From Opitutaceae bacterium (lineage in GTDB: Bacteria > Verrucomicrobiota > Verrucomicrobiia > Opitutales > Opitutaceae): 64,000 bases of DNA. Below the pieces are notes generated by a model. That model saw only the letters and a program-made list of their open reading frames with translations. It had not been told where the DNA came from and searched no databases. Positions 15,558 to 23,386 of the stretch are shown here, piece after piece. The stretch is taken from contig JANQRT010000054.1 of NCBI GenBank assembly GCA_028284385.1, forward strand, positions 101,344-165,343, read 5' to 3'. The first letter of the stretch is position 1; the number at the start of each line of letters is the position of its first letter. A program made the position numbers and the translations under genes.

Positions 15558-18131
15558 ATGTCAGATTTCCCACGTTCCCGCTCTCTCGAAACTAGCGAAG
15601 CTCTTATTGCTCCTTTGCTCAAGGAACCTGTCGACCGATACGTCTTGCCCAACGGGTTGACGGTGATCATGAAGCCCTCTCGGGCGGCAGCAGTTTGTTC
15701 GGTCCAAGTTTGGATAAAGACCGGCAGTATCCATGAAGGCAGGCATCTTGGAGCTGGGATGTCCCATTTTCTTGAGCACATGCTGTTCAAAGGCACTTCG
15801 AAACGAGGCGGACGAGAGATATCTGAAACGGTGCAATCATCGGGCGGATACATTAACGCCTATACTACGTTTGATCGGACCGTATATTATATCGATATCC
15901 CTTCGGAAAACGTCGGAGTGGCTCTTGATGTATTGAGCGATGCTGTATTCCACTCTACTCTTCCCGAAGAGGAGGTGGAGAAGGAGCGCGAGGTCATTCT
16001 GAGAGAGATTGATATGGGTGAGGACGATCCCGATAGCAAACTCACCAAGGCCTTGTTCGAAACCGCCTTTCGCAGTCATCATTATAGATATCCTATTATT
16101 GGGTACAGAGAGGTATTTTCGAAACTGTCGAGAAATGATTTGGTTGAGTATTATAAAGCTAGATACGTTCCCAACAACATGGCGTTGATCGTTACTGGCG
16201 ATTATGAAAAGCCGGCAATCAAGCAACAGATACAAAGCTATTTCGGAGAGGCGTCACGAGCAGCGCTTCCCCCCGTCCTCCTGACCGAGGAATCGACTCA
16301 ATTGGCAGGCAGGTCGCTGGAGCTCGAGGAAGATGTTCAGATCACGCGTATCGGCTTAGGCTATCAAGTGCCGGGTCTTACGCATGAGGATACGCCAGTT
16401 CTCGACACTCTTTCGATCATCCTAGGTCACGGCCACAGCTCGCTGCTCAACCTAAAGCTGCGTGAAGAAAAGCGGCTGGTGCATAGTATTGAATCGACAA
16501 ACTGGACTCCAGGAAGCGTAGGTATTTTCTATCTGTCGATCGTCTGCGATCCGGAAAAGCGTCGCGAGGCGATTGCCGAAACGCTGGCCTTTATAGAGAG
16601 TTTGCAGGAAGATGGTTTTAGCGAGGAGTTGATTGAGAAGGCGATTCGCCAGTTGCTGGTTTCCGAGGTCAATGCTAGAAAAACCGTTAGTGGGCAAGCA
16701 TCCCGTCTAGGAGCGGCCGAAGTGGTTGTCGGAGATATTGGATACGCCCGAAACTATTTAAGGAATGTGTCCAAAGTTAAAGCTGTAGATCTAGTTCGTG
16801 TATTGAAGAAGTGGTTGCGTCCTGATCGTTTGACTCGGATCGTAATGAGCCCTAAAGGGGAAGATCCGGGCAGTGGAGGGGAGCTTTCGGTCTCCGCATC
16901 AGGCCTGGAGTTCGAAGAGGCCAGGCAGGAGAATGGAAGTGTTCTGCTCTGGAGAAAAGACGATCGCCTGCCGAACCTGCACTTCCGGATCGTGATGCAG
17001 GCGGGTTCTCTGCTAGAGGAGCAGGGCAAGCAGGGTCTCACTTCTTTGCTGGCCACTATGCTGACCAAAGATACGGCGAAGCGTAGTTCGGCTGAGGTTG
17101 CCGAGGCTATTGAAGGCGTAGGTGGTAGTTTCTACGAATTCTCTGGCAACAATAGCCTTGGTCTGGCCATGGAGATTCTTCCGTCGGATGTGGACCTGGC
17201 TCTCGATCTTCTCGAAGAAGCTCTCCATTGTTCGAAATTCGATCCTAATACATTCGCGATCGAAAAGTCTGCCCAACTCGCTGGCATCAAGGAACAGGAA
17301 GACGATATTGTAGCGGCAGGCCGCCACGAATTGAGGAAGCGATTCTTCGGAGAGCATCCTTTCGCTATCAGCGGCGCCGGCTCCTTGGATACCGTCCGGA
17401 AAATCGAGATTGATGATCTCAAAAATTTTCTGTCAGACATTCTGGTATCCGAAAACGTATGCCTGGCCGTTTCGGGTCAATTCGACGAGGCCGATCTGCT
17501 ACCGAGATTGGAAGCGTTTCTGGCGAAAATAGAGAGAGGCAACGTTCGAAGTTCGGCTGCCGTCTTTGGGAAGCCTGCCGATATAGGCGCTCATCGCAAA
17601 TCGATGGATCGGCAGCAGGCGGTCGTATTCCACGCGTATCCAGGACCTGGATTAAAACAGAACGACTTTTACGTTTCGGAAGTGGCTGACGAATTGTTTA
17701 GCGGCATGTCGAGCGTCTTGTTCGAACGCGTGCGAGAGGAGCTGAGTCTAGCTTACTTCGTTCGCTCGTCCCGTATCATAGGACTAGATACGGCTATGTT
17801 CTTTTTTTGCGCGGGAGCTTCTCCTGACCGCTACGAGGAGGTCGTTCGCGAGTTGATACGCGAGCGGGATCGCGTTGAGGCTGGCGATGTTGGCGAAGCC
17901 GAGCTAGCTCGTTGCAAGACGCGCCTCAAGGCCGCCCGGCGTATGGGAATGCAGACGAATGCCGCTTGCGCAGGGCAAGCTGCCATGAATGTCGCCTATG
18001 GATTGCCCGCCAATGATTGGCGAAACTACGATAAGCGAGTGGATGCGATTACGATAAGCGATTTGCAGCGTTTCGCTAGAGACTACTTGACCGAGGCCCA
18101 TCGCGTTGAGCTTGTGATCGGAGCCGTTTAG
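15558..18131 (+). CDS. M16 family zinc metallopeptidase (pitrilysin/PqqL-like, two-domain)
   Basis: 857 aa from the ATG at 15558 (an in-frame TTG 51 bases upstream is possible). The active half has the inverted zinc motif H70-F-L-E73-H74 and the third ligand E150 in VILREID, at the expected spacing of about 76 residues. Further family blocks are YINAYTTFDRTVYY and HHYRYPIIGYRE. The second half (from about residue 440) repeats the fold without the zinc motif, as in proteins that close as a clam shell. No signal peptide is seen, so a cytosolic or membrane-bound peptide-degrading or processing role is likely. Substrates unknown. Confidence 0.93.
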   Translation: MSDFPRSRSLETSEALIAPLLKEPVDRYVLPNGLTVIMKPSRAAAVCSVQVWIKTGSIHEGRHLGAGMSHFLEHMLFKGTSKRGGREISETVQSSGGYINAYTTFDRTVYYIDIPSENVGVALDVLSDAVFHSTLPEEEVEKEREVILREIDMGEDDPDSKLTKALFETAFRSHHYRYPIIGYREVFSKLSRNDLVEYYKARYVPNNMALIVTGDYEKPAIKQQIQSYFGEASRAALPPVLLTEESTQLAGRSLELEEDVQITRIGLGYQVPGLTHEDTPVLDTLSIILGHGHSSLLNLKLREEKRLVHSIESTNWTPGSVGIFYLSIVCDPEKRREAIAETLAFIESLQEDGFSEELIEKAIRQLLVSEVNARKTVSGQASRLGAAEVVVGDIGYARNYLRNVSKVKAVDLVRVLKKWLRPDRLTRIVMSPKGEDPGSGGELSVSASGLEFEEARQENGSVLLWRKDDRLPNLHFRIVMQAGSLLEEQGKQGLTSLLATMLTKDTAKRSSAEVAEAIEGVGGSFYEFSGNNSLGLAMEILPSDVDLALDLLEEALHCSKFDPNTFAIEKSAQLAGIKEQEDDIVAAGRHELRKRFFGEHPFAISGAGSLDTVRKIEIDDLKNFLSDILVSENVCLAVSGQFDEADLLPRLEAFLAKIERGNVRSSAAVFGKPADIGAHRKSMDRQQAVVFHAYPGPGLKQNDFYVSEVADELFSGMSSVLFERVREELSLAYFVRSSRIIGLDTAMFFFCAGASPDRYEEVVRELIRERDRVEAGDVGEAELARCKTRLKAARRMGMQTNAACAGQAAMNVAYGLPANDWRNYDKRVDAITISDLQRFARDYLTEAHRVELVIGAV

Positions 18132-18476
18132 AAAAGTCGAGTAGTTGTTTTCTGGGGATAGCCTGCTTACTCTGGCATTCGTTCACAAACGGGCTCCTGT
18201 TTTCTCCTCCTTGGCTAGCACTGTAAAAAAAGGCCAGGCCGTCGAAAAACGGCCTGGCAGGTGTGGGTGTGTGTTGTGTGTGGGTTGGGAGGGAAAGTCC
18301 TATATTATAATTTCCATCCTATTGTCTTTCACAAAAATTTCAAGCAATTCTTAGCATCTGCCAGATCCGTATCCATTATTTGGCATGTTCATACTTTGAA
18401 CCGATTTATGTCAGGGATCGAAGGCTATGCTTATAAGGGCTTTGATCTATTCTGACCGCTCGTTTTCGACTAATAG
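18132..18476. other. Non-coding stretch between the M16 gene and lexA region
   Basis: No gene is supported on the plus strand. It contains the minus-oriented hairpin at 18224-18258 and, next to it, a GT-rich tract (about 18260-18289). The rest is AT-rich without a clear promoter. Confidence 0.5.
18224..18258 (-). terminator. Intrinsic terminator oriented to the minus strand
   Basis: A perfect 10-bp stem GCCAGGCCGT / ACGGCCTGGC (18233-18242 and 18249-18258) with a 6-base loop is followed, on the minus strand, by a run of seven T (18224-18231). On the plus strand no T-run follows. It would end a minus-strand transcript coming from the lexA side, but no intact minus-strand gene is there. Confidence 0.7.
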
Positions 18477-18780
18477 CTAGTGTATCAGGATTTGTCTCAC
18501 AATCTTGGAATCAATGCGCGAGTGGTCGAACTCAAGCGCCAAGCGCCCAAAATAACTAATAAAACAAGGATGTCTGCATCCTTTGAAATGGAATCGAAAT
18601 TCGACAGGTAGCTGGGCCTCGATTTTGGAACGCGCAGTCTGGGACAGCTGTTGTCTGAGGGGGTCTGGCAAGATGTGTTTTCAGTTTTATTAAGCTCTCA
18701 GGCGACTTCTTATAAGAATCGCTAAAATCGAGCTCAAAACGAACATCGATCTTTGACAAAGCCCATGGAGCGCTCTTCAA
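18477..18780 (-). pseudogene. Possible frameshifted gene divergent from lexA
   Basis: Two overlapping minus-strand frames join into one plausible small protein of about 100 residues. The first part starts at a TTG at 18780 and contains KIDVRFELDFSDSYKKSPES. The second contains LPDPLRQQLSQTARSKIEAQ and ends at 18477 after a hydrophobic/charged mix typical of coding DNA. The join needs a +1 shift near 18670. It shares the palindromic operator region with lexA and has a correctly oriented terminator downstream (18224-18258). No family recognised. It could be a decayed SOS gene, an assembly error, or chance. Confidence 0.3.
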
Positions 18781-18800
18781 ATAGTGTTCATGAACACTAT
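18781..18800. promoter_or_regulatory. lexA: Perfect 20-bp palindrome over the lexA start: candidate SOS operator
   Basis: ATAGTGTTCATGAACACTAT is a perfect palindrome containing TGTTC and GAACA half sites and includes the likely lexA ATG (18790). A TTGACA lies at 18753-18758. Binding here would block transcription or translation start of lexA and also any divergent transcript. LexA autoregulation is general, and a TGTTC/GAACA-type motif is, as I recall, described for Verrucomicrobia; the spacing here (two bases between half sites) should be compared. Confidence 0.6.
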
Positions 18801-19395
18801 AAAAAGTGGTCTTACGCCTAGGCAGAGGGAGGTACTGAGTTTCGTACGCGAGCAGCGGAGCGTTAATGGGCGCATGCCGTCTACTCGAGAGATACAGCGT
18901 CATTTTGGCTTTGCTAGCCAGACGGCCGCAGTGAACCACCTCAAGGCCTTGCAGCGAAAAGGAGCTTTGCGGCGCTTGCCGGGAGATCTAGTGCCGCTAG
19001 CTCGTCGCGAGTACGCGGATATTCCAGTACTTGGCAGCATCCCTGCCGGACGGCCGACATATGGGGAGGAGTCGAATGAAGGCTGTCTGGCGGTGGATCT
19101 GTCGTCAGTGGGAATTCCGAGAAACGCTCGCACGTTTGCTCTGAAAGCTCGTGGCGAATCGATGATCGGAGCCCATATTGAAGATGGGGATCTGGTCATC
19201 ATGGAATTCAAGGAGCCTCGCGATGGGGATATCGTGGCGGCTTTGATTGATGGGGAAACGACGCTCAAGCGATTCATCAAGCGAAATGGCAAACCTTATT
19301 TGAAGGCCGAGAATCCAACTTATCCGGACTTGGTGCCAGCCATGGAGCTAGTGATCCAGGGCGTTATGGTCGCCTTATTGAGGAGGGCCACATGA
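18790..19395 (+). CDS. lexA: LexA repressor (SOS regulator)
   Basis: 201 aa from the ATG at 18790 (a GTG at 18784 would add two residues). The N-terminal winged HTH is LTPRQREVLSFVREQ...MPSTREIQRHFGFAS. The self-cleavage site Ala86-Gly87 (SIPAGRP) and the catalytic pair S124 (RGESMIG) and K160 (TTLKRF) are present, so it should cleave itself when bound to RecA filaments. A perfect palindrome covers its start codon. The stop overlaps the ATG of the next small gene (ATGA), implying translational coupling. The usual imuA-imuB-dnaE2 partners are not adjacent. A non-LexA S24 regulator is possible but less likely given the N-terminal domain. Confidence 0.88.
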   Translation: MNTIKSGLTPRQREVLSFVREQRSVNGRMPSTREIQRHFGFASQTAAVNHLKALQRKGALRRLPGDLVPLARREYADIPVLGSIPAGRPTYGEESNEGCLAVDLSSVGIPRNARTFALKARGESMIGAHIEDGDLVIMEFKEPRDGDIVAALIDGETTLKRFIKRNGKPYLKAENPTYPDLVPAMELVIQGVMVALLRRAT

Positions 19396-19664
19396 AGATG
19401 GGAGAAGCAAGTCTCCAACCTCTCGCTTTAGAGCGGGGGAGGAGCGAAAACGAGCGCCAGCCGCTGTCCGCCGCATATGCGGCGGACGCGCTGGCTGGCG
19501 TGGCTCAGAGACGAGCGAGCTATGGAGGGGGCGGCATGACGGAGATTCTCAATCGTCAGCCAATTGTCTCTATGGGTGAGGATTTCGAGGGCTATGGCAA
19601 AGACGCCGCGAGTATAGGAGATTTAATAGCGTATTTAAAAATAAAGTACAAAATCGGAGAATAG
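19392..19664 (+). CDS. Small protein translationally coupled to lexA, 90 aa
   Basis: The ATG overlaps the lexA stop in an ATGA. The first part is low-complexity and is encoded by a large palindromic element (19455-19500). The last 40 residues (MTEILNRQPIVSMGEDFEGYG..., ending in a basic helix IGDLIAYLKIKYKIGE) look like a normal small protein, so the original gene may start at the internal ATG 19536 and the coupled N-terminus be later. No family recognised. Its place behind lexA suggests an SOS-induced role such as division control or repair help, but this is inference only. Confidence 0.5.
   Translation: MKMGEASLQPLALERGRSENERQPLSAAYAADALAGVAQRRASYGGGGMTEILNRQPIVSMGEDFEGYGKDAASIGDLIAYLKIKYKIGE
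19455..19500. repeat. Large palindromic element inside a reading frame
   Basis: A perfect 22-bp palindrome (19466-19487, centred on CATATG) is flanked by further pairing arms CGCCAGC (19455-19461) and GCTGGCG (19494-19500), so about 46 bases can form one long hairpin. The GC content is far above the flanks. It looks like a REP-type or palindromic element inserted in frame into the small gene after lexA. Confidence 0.6.
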
Positions 19665-19668
19665 ACGA

Positions 19669-19824
19669 ATGGATAAGAGAAACAGGAGAATCATCATCGA
19701 AGACAGCCGCAGCCAGAATATGCTCGATCGGCTGTTGGGCACGCGCAAAGAGGTGTTGCTTCGGCGTCGAAGATGGTTGCTGTTGGCCAACGGTGGAGTG
19801 CTCCAGAAGCCTTCCGCCGCATAA
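19669..19824 (+). CDS. Small basic protein, 51 aa, third in the lexA cluster
   Basis: Starts 4 bases after the stop of the preceding small gene. The product MDKRNRRIIIEDSRSQNMLD... ends in a strongly basic, hydrophobic segment (LLRRRRWLLLANGG) and VLQKPSAA. No family recognised. Tight spacing supports one transcript with lexA. The ORF is short, so it could be chance. The basic/Trp helix could bind membrane or nucleic acid. Confidence 0.4.
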   Translation: MDKRNRRIIIEDSRSQNMLDRLLGTRKEVLLRRRRWLLLANGGVLQKPSAA

Positions 19825-19992
19825 TACAGGCTATAGCTTTACTGTATGAGCAGCGCTGCTCTTGGCGTGCAGGTTGCTACGGTTTAGTATTAAGTATTGC
19901 ATGACACTGTTTTTCGCAGTGTCCAATTTTGCTTTACGCTTCCCCCTTCTTGGGTATGAGATGCAACGTTTGTATCGTTTTTCAATGTATCG

Positions 19993-20670
19993 ATGTTAGA
20001 GAAAGTATCCACTTCGCAAGCGGTTGTAAACCTGTTTACCGATAGGATTAGAATGGGCGAATTGAAGCCCGGAGATTCGCTCCCGAGTGAAAAGGCGCTG
20101 CAGGAGGAATTAAAGGTAAGCCGTTTCGCTTTGCGGGAAGGGCTGGCTCGGCTCAGCGCGCTTGGCATTATCGAAGTCACGCATGGCAGGGGAGCGACCG
20201 TCACCGATAATATTAATCCGATTTCGTTGAAAAACGTCTTCCTGCCGATGCATCCGAATCTCCGGTCGGAGACGCGCGAGCATTTGCTGGAGGCGCGGCT
20301 GTTATTGGAAGGCGAGCTTGCTTATCTAGCTGCGAAGCGACGGACGCGCGAGCATTTGAAAGCCTTTAGGCGTATTTTAAAGGACACCAGCGAAGCGCTC
20401 GACGATAGGGAAAAATTTGGGGTTTTGGATATGATTTTTCACAAGACGATTGCCGAGGCTGCCGGCAACAGCTATCTCCTCCAGATGCATATGGTCATTC
20501 GAGATCAGCTTCAACCTGTCTTACTTAAGCATGCCGGAACCGAGGGGCGCTGTCAGGTCATTCTTGAAGCGCATGACAAGGTTTACCAGGCGATAAAAAG
20601 CAAGGCCGCTACCAAAGCGCGGGCTCAGGCCATTCAAAATCTGAAAGTCTTCGAGAAGAACTACGAGTAA
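19993..20670 (+). CDS. FadR-subfamily GntR transcriptional regulator
   Basis: 225 aa. The N-terminal winged HTH has the GntR pattern LKPGDSLPSEKALQEELKVSRFALREGLARLSALGIIEVTHGRGATV. The C-terminal FCD domain is all-helical with metal/ligand residues in DMIFHKTIAEAAGN and the His of LEAHDKV. FCD regulators usually sense organic acids or sugar acids. It lies 365 bases upstream of, and on the same strand as, a TonB-dependent receptor gene that has a FadR-type palindrome in its promoter, so control of that receptor is a fair inference. Confidence 0.92.
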   Translation: MLEKVSTSQAVVNLFTDRIRMGELKPGDSLPSEKALQEELKVSRFALREGLARLSALGIIEVTHGRGATVTDNINPISLKNVFLPMHPNLRSETREHLLEARLLLEGELAYLAAKRRTREHLKAFRRILKDTSEALDDREKFGVLDMIFHKTIAEAAGNSYLLQMHMVIRDQLQPVLLKHAGTEGRCQVILEAHDKVYQAIKSKAATKARAQAIQNLKVFEKNYE

Positions 20671-21035
20671 GCTCGGAATGGCTCTTTCGTAGACTGTGTT
20701 TCTGTAGTTGCAAACCGACGTCGGGCAAATTCACAAATCAATGCGTTTTGACGCGGGAAAAGAGAAAAAAATCTGAAATTGCTCGGGTTGCTTTGCAAAC
20801 GCGCCCTCTGTTTCTAATCTTAAAGCCGTCAATTTCAACCCGCGCTTCTCTGCGCAATTTATAGTCGCCTATTCGTTCCATTTTTTCGAAGACGTCGACA
20901 ACTGGTAAGATCAGTATAATAAATCTAATTATTTATTGACAGCGCCTGGGCGGTTTTACTTAATTCGCCACTGTTTTGTAGACGGGTTACCCCAAAAACG
21001 ACCTCAAACTAAACGAATCCGTAACGTATCCTGAT
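20671..21035 (+). other. Intergenic promoter region of the TonB-dependent receptor gene
   Basis: About 365 bases without a gene. It includes the operator/-10 candidate at 20901-20920 and a second possible -35 TTGACA at 20936-20941 followed by a weak -10 (TTAATT) 18 bases on. The leader is AT-rich from 20760. Confidence 0.5.
20901..20920 (+). promoter_or_regulatory. Candidate GntR/FadR operator overlapping a TATAAT box
   Basis: ACTGGTAAGATCAGT (20901-20915) is an imperfect palindrome that fits the FadR-type pattern TNGTNNNACNA with one mismatch. It runs straight into a perfect TATAAT (20915-20920), a typical repressor position. It lies 115 bases before the receptor start. Confidence 0.4.
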
Positions 21036-23318
21036 ATGAACTACAACCCTCGTTCAATCCTGCGATTGTCGATAGTTGCAGCCTTGTTGCCGCTATCTTC
21101 CATCGCTCAAGACGACGATGATATATATACGCTTATGCCATTCTCGGTTACTTCCGAGCGTGAGCAGGGCTATCGCGCGACGACGACCATTTCGGCTTCG
21201 CGCCTGAATGTACCGCTCGATGAAGTGCCTGTGAACATCCCTGTGATGACGGCTGACTTTATCGACGACACTGTGAGCATCACCCAGCGTGAAGCTCTCG
21301 AGTGGCATGCTGCCGTAGAAGGCAAGAACGTGCGTGGCTTTGGTACGGAAGAATTCTACCGCCATGGCTTCCAGCACTTGTCTGATACTCAGGGCTTCCT
21401 TATTCAAAGAATGGAAATCGTTCGTGGCCCAACCGCTATTCTCAGTGGTCCCATCCACCCTGGTGGAGCCATTAACGTGATCACCAAGCAGGCTGTTCTT
21501 GGATCCGACTTTGGAGAATCTCGCTTCCAGCATACGTTTGCGGAAGACCATTCCTACCAAAACATTGGTCTAGACATCAATGCGGGTAACTTGGGTCCTG
21601 AAGCGGACTATGGTTCGACTCTCGCTTTCCGCTTTGTAGGAGCCTATCAGTATGATTCTGGAGCGGGACCGCATGTAAACAAGAACTACGGTTCGTTTAT
21701 GACCTCCGCTCGTTGGCGTCCTCTGGAAACCACTACGGTTACGGCTGAGTTTTATCACTACAAGCTGGACTCTGACAGAACGGATCAGTTTGCGGCCATG
21801 AGGTTGAACATGCCTGTCGATCCGAACAACGGAGCTCAGCAGCCAGTCGCTATTGCTGCCCTTGATCAAGGCCTGGATATTCCAGCCAGTCACACCTGGC
21901 TTGGTCCTGACGCCTCAGCGCCGGAAACGAACAATGAGTTTCTCATCAACGTGAACCATCAGGTTTCGGACAACTTGTTCTTCGATCTGTCATTCACTCG
22001 CGCGGACCGCGATCTCGACTTCATCAATATGTTCCATGGAAATGGCATGGGCACCTTCCGTTTGGCCCTCAAGGATGGAGCTCCCAGTGGATCGCAAGAT
22101 CTGAACGACTATATGATTGAACGTCGCATGGGTAGGTCTCGCCTCATTGGCAACATCATCGATCAGGCCAGCCTTCTGGCTACCTGGATTCCGGACGCGG
22201 ACGGAGAGTCGAATCATCAAGTCATGTTCGGCTTCCAAAGCTTCGATCAGGACAAGGTCCTCGATTTCAGATGGCTACGTAGTCGCGAAACGGACGATCT
22301 TTGGCACAGCGCAGTGCCTGTCACGGCTAGGACAGCGGACGAACTCGCTTATGATTTTAGCCTTCTGTACGAAGATGTTCATCTAGATCGCCTTGAAGTA
22401 AATTCCCAGGACACCTTGTTTGTCAATTGGACGGGCGAGTGGCTGGATGGACAGCTTCACACGATGATCGGCTGGTTCAACACGAGCCTAACTCAAGACA
22501 TGACGAACTTCGGTTCTACCGAGCGTATCCATGATAGCGACCGCGACCTTCCCCAGTTGGGAGCCGTTTATGACATCAATGAAGATCTCGGTGTCTATGT
22601 CGCGGTCACAGAGTCGGCTGCCATAAACACCAATCAAGCTCCGCCAGCAGACCAATCTGATTTCTTCTTCCCTCCCAAAGTAGGGGAAATGAAGGAGATT
22701 GGTATACGTTTCGATCTCTTCGAAGAGAAAGTAGTCGGCAGTCTGGGTTACTACAACGTGGATCAAACTGATGTGGTGTCTTTCAATTCTGAGACTCAAC
22801 AGTTTGTGCCTTTGGGCGACGTTGAATCTACAGGTTTCGACTTGGATATCTTCTACTATCCAACCGAAAACTGGTCTGTTATTTTCGGTTGGGCGAATAA
22901 CGACAAGGATGTCCCCGCTGTGACGGCTGGCGTTGCTGACCGTAATGTTTTCGCGAGTCCACGCAACAAGTTCTCCGTATGGACCAAGTATAACATTATT
23001 GACGGTCCTCTCTCTGGAATCTCGTTTGGTGGCGGCTTCAAGTCAGTTGAAGGCACTCCGACCTCTCGTAACGGTTTCACTGGCAAGAATCCTGACCGCA
23101 CTCGTCTAGACGTCTTCGCCCAGAAGAAGGGGGCGCTGACTGATGGTATCGACTACTATCTGCAGTTGAACATCCGTAACCTCACAGGCGAAGAGTTCCT
23201 GAACCAGACGGTTAGTATCGGTCAGGGTATCCAGTATGGATGGAGGCCCAATTCGGCTGATCGCTATGAATTCCATCGCGACCCCGAGTACACGATTACT
23301 GGTGGTCTAAAGTGGTAG
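21036..23318 (+). CDS. TonB-dependent outer membrane receptor
   Basis: 760 aa with a signal peptide (cleavage likely after SIA, residue 24). A plug domain follows (VPVNIPVMTADFIDD, then QRMEIVRGPTAILSGPIHPGGAINVITKQA). The rest is a 22-strand type barrel with alternating polar/hydrophobic strands, ending in the outer-membrane sorting signal ...GGLKW with a C-terminal aromatic residue. The short mature N-terminus with DDDDIYTLMPFSVTSER is the pattern seen in verrucomicrobial receptors. It imports a ligand across the outer membrane with energy from TonB/ExbBD. The substrate is not evident; the linked FCD-type regulator makes an organic or sugar acid or oligosaccharide more likely than iron. Confidence 0.93.
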   Translation: MNYNPRSILRLSIVAALLPLSSIAQDDDDIYTLMPFSVTSEREQGYRATTTISASRLNVPLDEVPVNIPVMTADFIDDTVSITQREALEWHAAVEGKNVRGFGTEEFYRHGFQHLSDTQGFLIQRMEIVRGPTAILSGPIHPGGAINVITKQAVLGSDFGESRFQHTFAEDHSYQNIGLDINAGNLGPEADYGSTLAFRFVGAYQYDSGAGPHVNKNYGSFMTSARWRPLETTTVTAEFYHYKLDSDRTDQFAAMRLNMPVDPNNGAQQPVAIAALDQGLDIPASHTWLGPDASAPETNNEFLINVNHQVSDNLFFDLSFTRADRDLDFINMFHGNGMGTFRLALKDGAPSGSQDLNDYMIERRMGRSRLIGNIIDQASLLATWIPDADGESNHQVMFGFQSFDQDKVLDFRWLRSRETDDLWHSAVPVTARTADELAYDFSLLYEDVHLDRLEVNSQDTLFVNWTGEWLDGQLHTMIGWFNTSLTQDMTNFGSTERIHDSDRDLPQLGAVYDINEDLGVYVAVTESAAINTNQAPPADQSDFFFPPKVGEMKEIGIRFDLFEEKVVGSLGYYNVDQTDVVSFNSETQQFVPLGDVESTGFDLDIFYYPTENWSVIFGWANNDKDVPAVTAGVADRNVFASPRNKFSVWTKYNIIDGPLSGISFGGGFKSVEGTPTSRNGFTGKNPDRTRLDVFAQKKGALTDGIDYYLQLNIRNLTGEEFLNQTVSIGQGIQYGWRPNSADRYEFHRDPEYTITGGLKW

Positions 23319-23353
23319 TCATCGTTTAACTACAGTTTTAATTTCGAATTTCG

Positions 23354-23386
23354 GAGCTGGATGATTTATTCATCCAGCTCTTTTTT
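23354..23386 (+). terminator. Terminator of the receptor gene, inside the 3' end of rsmA
   Basis: Stem GAGCTGGATGA / TCATCCAGCTC (11 bp, perfect) with loop TTTAT and a six-T run on the plus strand. The right arm and T-run are the last codons of rsmA on the other strand, so the same bases serve as coding sequence and terminator. Confidence 0.85.

Noticed and set aside
18260..18289. GT-rich tract as a possible regulatory or Z-DNA element
   Set aside because: Irregular GT repeats without strict alternation; no supporting signal.
18556..18939. 127-codon minus-strand frame over the lexA start
   Set aside because: Its upstream half is antisense to lexA coding sequence; only the part after 18780 is considered, as a possible frameshifted gene.
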